This document shows positions 1 to 6,900 of a stretch of 8,065 bases of DNA, one piece after another. The stretch's first letter is position 1; every line of letters starts with the position of its first letter. The position numbers and the translations under genes were made by a program. The stretch covers positions 1 through 8,065 of the forward strand of contig CAZMMW010000040.1 of assembly GCA_964567515.1 (NCBI GenBank). The letters run 5' to 3'. Under the pieces are notes generated by a model. The model had not been told where the DNA came from. It worked only from the letters and a program-made list of their open reading frames with translations, and did no database searches. Source of the DNA: JBBIVB01 sp964567515 (GTDB lineage: Bacteria; Patescibacteriota; Patescibacteriia; Veblenbacterales; UBA10138).

Positions 1-102
1 CTTCTTTCAAAATCGCCAATTCGGTTTTGCCCCGAAAATTCAATACAAGCGAGCGGCCGAGCTACGCGAGGTCGCGAGCGAACCCTTGCAATTTCCTTTC
101 TG
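1..102. other. GC-rich non-coding segment with hairpin, no gene seen
   Basis: No credible gene is visible here. The stretch from about 49 to 83 is rich in GCGAG/CTCG-type words. Positions 61-79 can fold into a hairpin: CGCG at 65-68 pairs with CGCG at 73-76, and GCT at 61-63 pairs with AGC at 77-79 around a bulged A. It adjoins the left inverted-repeat arm and may belong to the same family of GC-rich intergenic repeats. A minus-strand open frame crossing it (40-237) is rich in Arg and Ser, covers the repeat arm and looks spurious. Confidence 0.45.
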
Positions 103-194
103 GTGCAGTATTCTTGAATTAGTCCGAACGCATTTCGCCGCCTGCGGCGGCGAGGAAGCCCCCGCGAATTCGGAGCGGCTTCGCCGCGAGATTT
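103..194 (+). repeat. Left arm of a 92-base inverted repeat
   Basis: The reverse complement of this arm matches 1054-1145 over 92 bases with one mismatch (at 1121 in the right arm). The inner part, 129-190, is about 74% G+C, far above the AT-rich genes nearby. It contains a perfect 7-bp hairpin (136-142 with 146-152, loop TGC) and a 5-bp hairpin (175-179 with 183-187, loop TTC). The outer part, about 103-128, is ordinary AT-rich sequence, so the homology is not just matching hairpins. It could be a REP/BIME-like intergenic repeat, the terminal repeat of a small mobile element, or a substrate for inversion of the enclosed DNA. No transposase lies between the arms. Confidence 0.9.
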
Positions 195-282
195 CAAAAC
201 CGCCAAAGAGCCTGGAAAAACAATCGGCTCGAACCATGTTTTAACGGAAAGAAGAAAAGAAAAATTTTTAATCATCAAAGTT

Positions 283-714
283 ATGGCCGAGAAAGTAAAT
301 AATCCCTTCGGTGATATGGGTATGGAAAATATCATCAATGATTTAGCGGAAAAGAAAAGGAAATATTTGAAAAGTCTAGAAACTTTGCCGCATAGGAGCG
401 AGATCATTCCAGTAGTTGAGCTTGAGCAATTACAAATTGCCGATTCTTTGTTACGAGCGGCCATAGAAGAGTTTGAAGACGAAGTTAAGAGGTTAGACTC
501 GACCTTTGGACAAGAAAAGTCCGAAAGTTTTGCAAGGGCGAAGAATGATGCTGAACAGAGAATACTTAATAATCTGATAGCCAACCTCGACAAACTTGAT
601 GTTTGGTCTCATAAATTTTCGACAGAAAGCCAAGGAACTGGTGAAAATTTGTCTAAAACCCCCCCAAGATTCCATCTATTACATGACGGCATCTGGTGTC
701 TCTTTGAGGCTTAA
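283..714 (+). CDS. Hypothetical protein, possibly the N-terminal part of a frameshifted gene
   Basis: I do not recognise this 143-residue protein. It is soluble-looking and highly charged, with no signal peptide or membrane segment. Residues about 12-110 are rich in Glu, Lys, Leu and Ala and look helical, perhaps coiled coil (for example VVELEQLQIADSLL and EEFEDEVKRLDSTF). The start at 283 has only a weak purine-rich stretch well upstream (about 245-265); ATGs at 298-318 are poorer choices because no ribosome site precedes them. At 659-665 lies a run of seven C. Beyond it this frame gives an 18-residue tail that ends at TAA 712-714, while the +1-shifted frame stays open to 1006. With one C fewer, the two frames would join into one 240-residue protein. 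The gene lies wholly inside the inverted-repeat pair. Function unknown. Confidence 0.6.
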   Translation: MAEKVNNPFGDMGMENIINDLAEKKRKYLKSLETLPHRSEIIPVVELEQLQIADSLLRAAIEEFEDEVKRLDSTFGQEKSESFARAKNDAEQRILNNLIANLDKLDVWSHKFSTESQGTGENLSKTPPRFHLLHDGIWCLFEA

Positions 715-715
715 A

Positions 716-1006
716 ATGGCAAATAAGGGGCGAGGGATTGGTAGAGTTATTCAACCAATTATGGAAAAAATATTTTTTGAGAAAATTGGCGAAGAAATAA
801 CTGAAACACCGAAATTTGGTTATCATGTTCACGAATATGCCACGCAAGATTTTCTCGACACGTTGTCTGCGGATTCTATAGAAAATGACTACCAATCTGG
901 TATTAGAATTTATGAACGCGGAGATAAAGTAGAAATACCAAAATTGGACAATGTGAAAATAAGCCACGATGGCAGTCCTGTGAATGAGATTTATTTTGAA
1001 AAATGA
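716..1006 (+). CDS. Hypothetical protein, either coupled second gene or C-terminal part of a frameshifted gene
   Basis: Read from ATG 716 this gives 96 residues, beginning MANKGRGIGRV and ending NEIYFEK. I do not recognise the family; there is no membrane segment or signal peptide. The frame is open upstream through the C7 run at 659-665, where it would continue the preceding gene as TPQDSIYYMTASGVSLRLK if one C were absent. Two readings compete. In the first, this is the C-terminal half of one 240-residue gene (283-1006) with a one-base insertion. In the second, it is a separate gene translated by coupling: the upstream TAA (712-714) is one base from this ATG, and GAGG at 706-709 lies six bases before it as a fair ribosome site. 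The sequence alone does not decide. TGA stops it at 1004-1006, about 47 bases before the right repeat arm. Confidence 0.5.
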   Translation: MANKGRGIGRVIQPIMEKIFFEKIGEEITETPKFGYHVHEYATQDFLDTLSADSIENDYQSGIRIYERGDKVEIPKLDNVKISHDGSPVNEIYFEK

Positions 1007-1053
1007 ATTTTGCATTTTAATAATTTGCCGCCAAAGAAAAATTGGAAATTGTT

Positions 1054-1145
1054 AAATCTCGCGGCGAAGCCGCTCCGAATTCGCGGGGGCTTCCTCGCCG
1101 CCGCAGGCGGCGAAATGCGTTTGGACTAATTCAAGAATACTGCAC
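1054..1145 (-). repeat. Right arm of the 92-base inverted repeat
   Basis: This is the inverted partner of 103-194, with 91 of 92 positions matching. It carries the mirrored hairpins at 1061-1073 (GCGGC, loop GAA, GCCGC) and 1096-1112 (CGCCGCC, loop GCA, GGCGGCG). It ends sharply: bases just outside each arm (102 and 1146) no longer match, nor do those just inside (195 and 1053). No target-site duplication is visible beside the arms. Because it lies just after the stop at 1006, its hairpins could also slow or end transcription of the small genes, but no T-run follows them. Confidence 0.9.
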
Positions 1146-1194
1146 ATGCTATATAGATTAAGTTACTTGTTTAGTTATTATATATCGGATAAAC

Positions 1195-1224
1195 TTGGCT
1201 TAAATAGTCAAAGTTTTATATACT
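1195..1224 (+). promoter_or_regulatory. Candidate sigma-70-type promoter for the O-antigen-ligase-like gene
   Basis: TTGGCT at 1195-1200 and TATACT at 1219-1224 are separated by 18 bases. They lie in the AT-rich intergenic stretch 1146-1284, upstream of the gene starting at 1285. The stretch is so AT-rich that other -10-like hexamers exist (TATATA at 1217-1222, for instance), so the exact position is uncertain. Transcription would start near 1231, leaving a leader of about 55 bases that contains the ribosome site at 1272-1278. Confidence 0.4.
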
Positions 1225-1284
1225 AAATAAAGCTAATATTTTAATATAGTAGTTTATTTTAACTGCACAATAAGGAGAAATTAT

Positions 1285-3678
1285 ATGGATTTTACACAAA
1301 ACCTGACTAACATTATTCATCCTGGTTCGGCTGAAGTCAGTCAAAAGGCCAACATTTTAGATAAAATTATAGCCTGGGGTTTGAGATTAACCCTATTTTT
1401 AGTACCCCTTTTCTTTTTACCATGGACCTTTGAACCTTTTGAGTTAAATAAACAACTTTTGTTATTGATACTGACTATTTTATTGTTTATTCTATGGGTT
1501 AGTAAGGCGGTTTTTGTAAAACATACTGAAGTTAAAAAATCTATTTTGAACTGGTTAGTGTTAGCTTGGTTATTAGTAGTGATTTTAGCTACTATTTTTT
1601 CGGTAGATCCAATAACTTCAATTTTTGGTTTTTATGGTCGTTTTAATGGCGGTTTGATAAGCTTAGTGGCTTATGTTTTGTTATTTTTTATGGTTGTTAA
1701 TTCAGTAAAATCAGTTTTTGATGCTTCTAAAATTATTAGTTGGTTATTATGCAGTTTTGGAATAGCTACTTTAACGCTAATATTGCACTTATTTGGTGTT
1801 AATATTTTTAATTTTTCAGCTGCTCAACTAGCCAATTTTACTTTATTCGGCGCTTCTTTGAATGCAGTAGTACTTATATTAGCTGCTAGTATACCTCTGG
1901 TTATTTGGTTTACTAGAGAGGCAAAAAATATCTGGTTTAGAATATTGTCTATTATATATCTAATGTTAGCTATTTTAGCTATGGTTTTGATTGATTATCA
2001 ATTAGGATGGATAGCAGCTATAGTGGGTTTATTAGTTTGGTTAATATTAGTGTTTATTAAAAATGAATCTGTTGGATTTAATTGGACTATGTTACCCTCA
2101 TTATTACTGTTGATATCAGTAATAGCTTGGCCTATTGTGGTGACTGGTTTAATTCGTGTACGGACACCAATTGAAGTAAATTTAGCCACGTCAGCTAGTT
2201 GGAAAATTGCTTGGCAAAATGTAATGTCCAAGCCTATTTTAGGTACTGGTCCAGAGACATTTATTTTTAATTTTTCGCAATTTAGACCGGAAAGTTTCAA
2301 TAAAACAGATTTTTGGGCTTTTAGATTTGATAAGGCTGGCAGTGAATTTGTGCAAGTATTGAGTACTACTGGTTTTGTTGGTTTTGTAATATATTTAACT
2401 TTATTTATTACAGCATTGTTCCTTGCTTGGAGGTTAATAAAAGACAAAAATTCTGAAGATTGGTATTTCAAAGCAGCTTTAGTAGCATCTTTTTTAACCT
2501 TATTAGTAGGTCAAGTCATATATTTTGCTAATACGGCGATAGCCATATTTTTATGGCTGATATTAGCCATAATAACAAGTTTAAGCTCAACTAAAATAAA
2601 ATCCATTTCGCTGGTTAGTTCGCCGAGAGCTGGTTTTTTATTTTCTTTTAGTTTAGCTTTAGTAATATTAATTGGCTTAGGTATATTTTACGGCGCCGGC
2701 AGATTTTGGCTGGCAGATATGGCTTATGCCCAAGCCCGTATTAGTGCCCAAAAAACAGAAGGTTTAGATAAGGCCTCTGATAGTCTAAGAGAAGCTATCA
2801 CTCTTAATCCTTGGCGAGATGTCTATAGAGTAACGTATGCCCAGGTTTTATTGGCCCAAGCTAATAGTTTAGCTAATCAAGCTCCTGGCAAAACCGATCA
2901 AGAGAAAACACAGCAAATTCAAAGATTACAATTATTAATCTCGTCTTCTATTGAACAAACAAAGGCCGCTACTACCTTAGGACCTGAAAATGTGGCTAAT
3001 TGGGAGGCCTTAGGTTCTATTTATCGTAGTACTGTAATATATGCTCAAGGTGCAGAAAAATTTGCTATTGACTCTTATGCTGAGGCTATAAAAAGAGATC
3101 CTACTAACCCCGCTCTTTATACTGAATTAGGCAAAGCTTATTTAATATCTGGCAATAGATTAAAAGATCGAGTTAATATAGAAAAAGATGAAGCTAATAA
3201 ATTAAAATTACAAGAGGAAGCGAGTAAACAGTTTACTTTAGCGTTTGATCAATTTGAAAAGGCTATTAAATTAAAAGATACTTATACCCCAGCTCATTTT
3301 AACCAAGTATTAACTTATGAATCTCAAGGAAAATTAGATCTAGCATTAGCTAAATTAGAAACCATGAGACAGTATAATCCTCGAGACATAGATGTATTGT
3401 TCCAGTTAGGCAGTTTATACTTTAACAAAACTGACTATGATAAAGCGATAAATGTGTATCAAACTATCATAGTATTAGTACCGAATCATGGTATTGCCAG
3501 AGCTAATTTAGCGCTAACCTACGAGAAAAAGGGAGATATTGATAAAGCTATAAATGAATTTGAAACGATTTTAAACACACCTGGTTTGCCTGAGAATGAT
3601 AGAAAAATAATAGAGGATAAGATTAATTCTTTGAAAAACCCGCCCACATCAGGAGAACCAACAAAAGAGAATAACTAG
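1285..3678 (+). CDS. O-antigen ligase/polymerase-like (Wzy_C) membrane protein with C-terminal TPR repeats
   Basis: 797 residues. Residues about 28-470 hold roughly twelve or thirteen hydrophobic membrane segments. Family-like signatures are ATIFSVDPITSIFGFYGRFN (about 101-120), GTGPETF (319-325) and FRFDKAGSEF (346-355), the last two lying in the large extracytoplasmic loop typical of O-antigen ligases and bactoprenol-linked glycan polymerases. Residues about 473-785 are soluble and contain tetratricopeptide repeats, for example YTELGKAYLISGN (612 on), DVLFQLGSLYFNKTDYDKAI (about 704 on) and ARANLALTYEKKGDIDKAIN (about 738 on). Known members transfer or polymerise lipid-linked glycans at the outer face of the membrane; the TPR part probably binds partners or the acceptor. 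The exact substrate, and whether it ligates glycan or glycosylates protein, cannot be read from sequence. AAGGAGA at 1272-1278, six bases before ATG 1285, fixes the start. It ends at TAG just before a strong terminator, so it is probably monocistronic. Confidence 0.87.
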   Translation: MDFTQNLTNIIHPGSAEVSQKANILDKIIAWGLRLTLFLVPLFFLPWTFEPFELNKQLLLLILTILLFILWVSKAVFVKHTEVKKSILNWLVLAWLLVVILATIFSVDPITSIFGFYGRFNGGLISLVAYVLLFFMVVNSVKSVFDASKIISWLLCSFGIATLTLILHLFGVNIFNFSAAQLANFTLFGASLNAVVLILAASIPLVIWFTREAKNIWFRILSIIYLMLAILAMVLIDYQLGWIAAIVGLLVWLILVFIKNESVGFNWTMLPSLLLLISVIAWPIVVTGLIRVRTPIEVNLATSASWKIAWQNVMSKPILGTGPETFIFNFSQFRPESFNKTDFWAFRFDKAGSEFVQVLSTTGFVGFVIYLTLFITALFLAWRLIKDKNSEDWYFKAALVASFLTLLVGQVIYFANTAIAIFLWLILAIITSLSSTKIKSISLVSSPRAGFLFSFSLALVILIGLGIFYGAGRFWLADMAYAQARISAQKTEGLDKASDSLREAITLNPWRDVYRVTYAQVLLAQANSLANQAPGKTDQEKTQQIQRLQLLISSSIEQTKAATTLGPENVANWEALGSIYRSTVIYAQGAEKFAIDSYAEAIKRDPTNPALYTELGKAYLISGNRLKDRVNIEKDEANKLKLQEEASKQFTLAFDQFEKAIKLKDTYTPAHFNQVLTYESQGKLDLALAKLETMRQYNPRDIDVLFQLGSLYFNKTDYDKAINVYQTIIVLVPNHGIARANLALTYEKKGDIDKAINEFETILNTPGLPENDRKIIEDKINSLKNPPTSGEPTKENN

Positions 3679-3700
3679 TTTTAGAGCCGTTTGTCTATTT

Positions 3701-3730
3701 AAAACTCCCTATCTATAATAGGGAGTTTTT
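3701..3730 (+). terminator. Intrinsic terminator after the O-antigen-ligase-like gene
   Basis: A perfect 12-bp stem (3701-3712 with 3718-3729) encloses the 5-base loop CTATA. The core is ACTCCCTAT/ATAGGGAGT, flanked by an A-run on the left and a T-run (3726-3730) on the right. It lies 22 bases after the stop at 3678. The A-run/T-run symmetry means it could act in both directions, although no minus-strand gene approaches it. Confidence 0.88.
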
Positions 3731-3733
3731 ATA

Positions 3734-3762
3734 TTGACTAAATCATTTTTTTAAGATATAAT
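3734..3762 (+). promoter_or_regulatory. Strong sigma-70-type promoter for the giant repeat protein
   Basis: TTGACT at 3734-3739 and a perfect TATAAT at 3757-3762 are separated by 17 bases, the optimal spacing. The promoter begins four bases after the terminator stem ends, so the large downstream gene has its own transcript. Initiation near 3769 would give a leader of about 160 bases. Confidence 0.72.
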
Positions 3763-3776
3763 TAAAGCGATATAGT

Positions 3777-3795
3777 ATCGGATATATTATCCGAT
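3777..3795 (+). promoter_or_regulatory. Leader hairpin in the 5' untranslated region
   Basis: A perfect 8-bp inverted repeat, ATCGGATA (3777-3784) and TATCCGAT (3788-3795), has a 3-base TAT loop. It lies just after the predicted transcription start. It could be a 5'-end stabilising stem or an operator for a dimeric regulator. The 10-mer GATATAGTAT occurs at its left edge (3769-3778) and again at 3844-3853. No known riboswitch class is recognisable in the leader. Confidence 0.4.
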
Positions 3796-3907
3796 CTATA
3801 GAAAATCTATATTTTTTAGCTGAAACTTTTTATCAGAATCAAAGATATAGTATACTGTAAAAAAATTATATTGTACCTAAATATTAAATCTTAAAAATAA
3901 GCTTAAA

Positions 3908-3921
3908 ATTTTAGCTAAAAT
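3908..3921. promoter_or_regulatory. 14-bp palindrome just before the giant gene's start codon
   Basis: ATTTTAGCTAAAAT is a perfect palindrome ending six bases before ATG 3928. It occupies the place where a ribosome-binding site would be expected, and no Shine-Dalgarno-like sequence is present. A near copy of its core (TTTTAGCTGAAA) lies at 3814-3825 in the same leader. It could be an operator; in such AT-rich DNA chance is also possible. Confidence 0.3.
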
Positions 3922-3927
3922 AAACGT

Positions 3928-6900
3928 ATGACCACGTCAGACGTGGTTTTTAGCACAGATAACAAAAACTTATCTGCTGAAAACAGACAATCATCACTTA
4001 GTCCGCCAGACAGCGAATTAATTACACTGGCTGACGCTGCAAAATTAACCCCTTATAGTCAAGAATATGTGTCACTTTTGGCGAGAAAGGGACGTATTAG
4101 TGCGTGGAAAAAAGGCAGAAATTGGTATACTACTAAAAATGAGATTTTAAACTATGTTAATAAGCAAGTATCAGAAAGTAAGGAAAAATATCAAAAATCA
4201 ATATCATTTGTAGAACCACCAAAAATAGATACTTCAACCTTAAACAGCGAGCTTATTAATGTAATTGCTGATAATTTAGGTAAAAAATTAGATTCATTTA
4301 AGGCTGATATTAGCCCTATTTTAGAGCAAGCCAGGGAACAAATAGAAAAAAAGAGTGTAAGTCCAATAAAAGAAAAGCCAATAAAAAGACATTCCGTTTG
4401 GTTTTATGTGATTATTTTACTTATTGTTTTGCCGTTATTATTTTTTGGTTTAACAAAAGGTTTAGCTGATGATCTACCAGCTAAGCTATTATCTATTATT
4501 AAAAACGCTTGGACTCTAGACGGACATAAGCCTGGCGCTGAAGCTAATGAGGTATTAGTTTTGAATGAGGCCGGTAATATCTCCATCAAAGGGCATATAG
4601 AAACTAAGGGACAATTAAGATCTTATGCTCGTGATGGCATAGCGCCAATTATAGTCGATTCCACTACCAAAATAGTTAATTTGAATGCTGATACTGTAGA
4701 TGGTTTTTCCCCAGAGCAATTTACTTTAGCTTTTGTCACCAAAAACGGGAATATTACTTATGATGATGTTTATTTAAAAGGCACAGTAGAAGTAGGTAAA
4801 ACCTTGGAAGTTAAAGGAGCTACTAGATTACTTGATTCATTATTAGTAGACGGTGAATTAGGTGTTTGGGGTAAAGTTTTGTTTCACGATCAGTTACAGG
4901 TAGAAGGTGATGTTGATTTACAAAAGAATTTACAAGTGGGAGGAAAAATTACTAGCAACGGTCAAATAGCAGCCGGTGGTTCTATTAGTACCAAAGGTTC
5001 TGTTTTAGCGGTAGGCGGTATTTTATCTGGTGGCTCTATCACATCAGGTGGGAACATTATTACCAATAGCCATAATTTAATTTTAGGCGAAGGTACGATT
5101 GTTACTAATAATTCTAAGGTAATTAAAAATTTGAATGCTGAATTATGGAACGGCATGAGAACTTCAAATTTTGATTTAGATTTTGTTACCGACAACGGGG
5201 CTGCTACTAATAATAAAATTAGTATTGGTGGGCTTAATGTGATAGATGGTTTAACTAATTTAGCTGGTGATTTAGTGGTGCAAGGTAAAGCCGATCTTTT
5301 AGGCGATACTACTATTCAAAATTTAACTTCCTTGACTGTTAATGGTCAAACAAATTTGCGCAATACCAGTATTAATGGAGCTTTGCAGGTTTCTAGTCAC
5401 GGCATTTTTAATAGTTTAGGCGCTACTACTTTTTTAAGCTCCAGGGATTTTTCTGTCCAAAATGCAGCTATTGGTTCTGATTCAAGCAATAAACTAAACG
5501 TAAACGCGTCATCTATATTTAACGCTCCCATTACCTCTTCTAGTACTGTAACCATGACAGCGGTTAATCCAGTTATCAACACCACCGCCGGTAATCTAAG
5601 TTTACAAGTCAAAGGTGGTGTTACAGGAAATATCCAGATTGGCGACGGCGCTACTGGTTCTGCTAATCCTGATTTATTAGTTTTAGATATAAAGAATACC
5701 GCCGGCGACCCAGTTGGTACTGAAGGAGCTATGTATTATAACGAAAATGTTGGTAAATTCCGTTGTTATGAAAACGGCGCTTGGTCTGATTGTATTGGTG
5801 GAGGGGGCAGCGCCAGTGATTTACAATCCGCTTATGATGGGGGTAACACTATAACTACTACTAATGCTCGTGATATTAATTTTACATTGACTGATACAAC
5901 CATGGATTCAAATTTTACAGTAAATATTGCTGATGGTTCAACTTCTTATATGTCAATTAGTCGGGTTAACGGTACTGGTACCGCCGATCCTAGTCAATTA
6001 CTTTTATTAGATAATTTAAGCACTATTCGTTCTATAGCTGATGGTCTAAGAATTCAGTCAGCCGCCGGATTGATTGTTGATGCCATAGATGTTTCTGATA
6101 GTGAATTAGTAAATGCTATAAATGTTGGTGATAATAATATTGTTGGTACTACACCACTAATTGATTTTACCAATTTTGACGTTTCGGCAAGCGGTAATAT
6201 TACAGTATCTCCCAACCAAGGAATAGATACTAATGCTATCGGCAGTTTAGCATTGGGCGCAATAACAGCCACCACTATTGATATTGCTGGCGGCGTTAGT
6301 TCAACTGGCTGTACCATTACCAACGCCTCTGGTGACTTGTCTTGTACAGGTAATATTATTGGTGCTAGTACAGGTACGGTTGGTTATTGGTCGCGTCTTG
6401 GTACCGTTCTTTCGCCAACCACCGTTGGTGATACTATTTCCACCTCGGGTAATATTTATACTACAGGCTCAGGCGATATTATTTCTGCTGGTAACTTAGC
6501 AGTTAACGGTGGAAACTTTACCACCACCGCTGCTACTTTTAATTTGGTTAACGAAGCCACTACTTTAAATCTTGGCTCCACCAACATTGCCCGGGCTATC
6601 AACATCGGCACCGGCACAGGAATAGATACCATTAATATGGGCACTGGCGCTACAGGCGCAGATGTGATTAATATAGGTTCCACTAATGCTGGCAATGTGA
6701 GCATCAGGTCTAATGCCATACTTAATCTTACCGGTGGTACTAATTCCATTATAGATTTTCTTAATTTTGATGTAGCAACCACTGGCAATATAACTGTCGC
6801 AGCAGGACAGGGAATAGATACCAACGCTGCTGGTATTCTGGCTTTGGGCAATGCTGCCGCCACTACGGTTAATATTGGTGGTTCCGCTCCAACTATTAAT

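Noticed and set aside
40..237. Minus-strand 65-codon frame
   Set aside because: It spans the GC-rich inverted-repeat arm and hairpins. Its product is Arg/Ser-rich with no family look, and the low frequency of stops is explained by high G+C.
1004..1006. Alternative genetic code (TGA as glycine, as in some Patescibacteria)
   Set aside because: The long genes contain no in-frame TGA and use GGN freely for glycine; TAG and TAA end the other genes. Nothing requires recoding.
493..1015. Minus-strand frames at 493-675 and 653-1015
   Set aside because: They lie antisense to the more protein-like plus-strand frames at 283-1006 and look like shadows, with Phe/Ile/Arg-rich products typical of reversed AT-rich coding DNA.
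95..1155. Complete insertion sequence
   Set aside because: The inverted repeats suggest one, but no transposase motif is seen in either internal frame and no flanking target-site duplication is visible.
1998..2471. Minus-strand 157-codon frame
   Set aside because: It is fully antisense to conserved membrane and loop motifs of the O-antigen-ligase-like gene.
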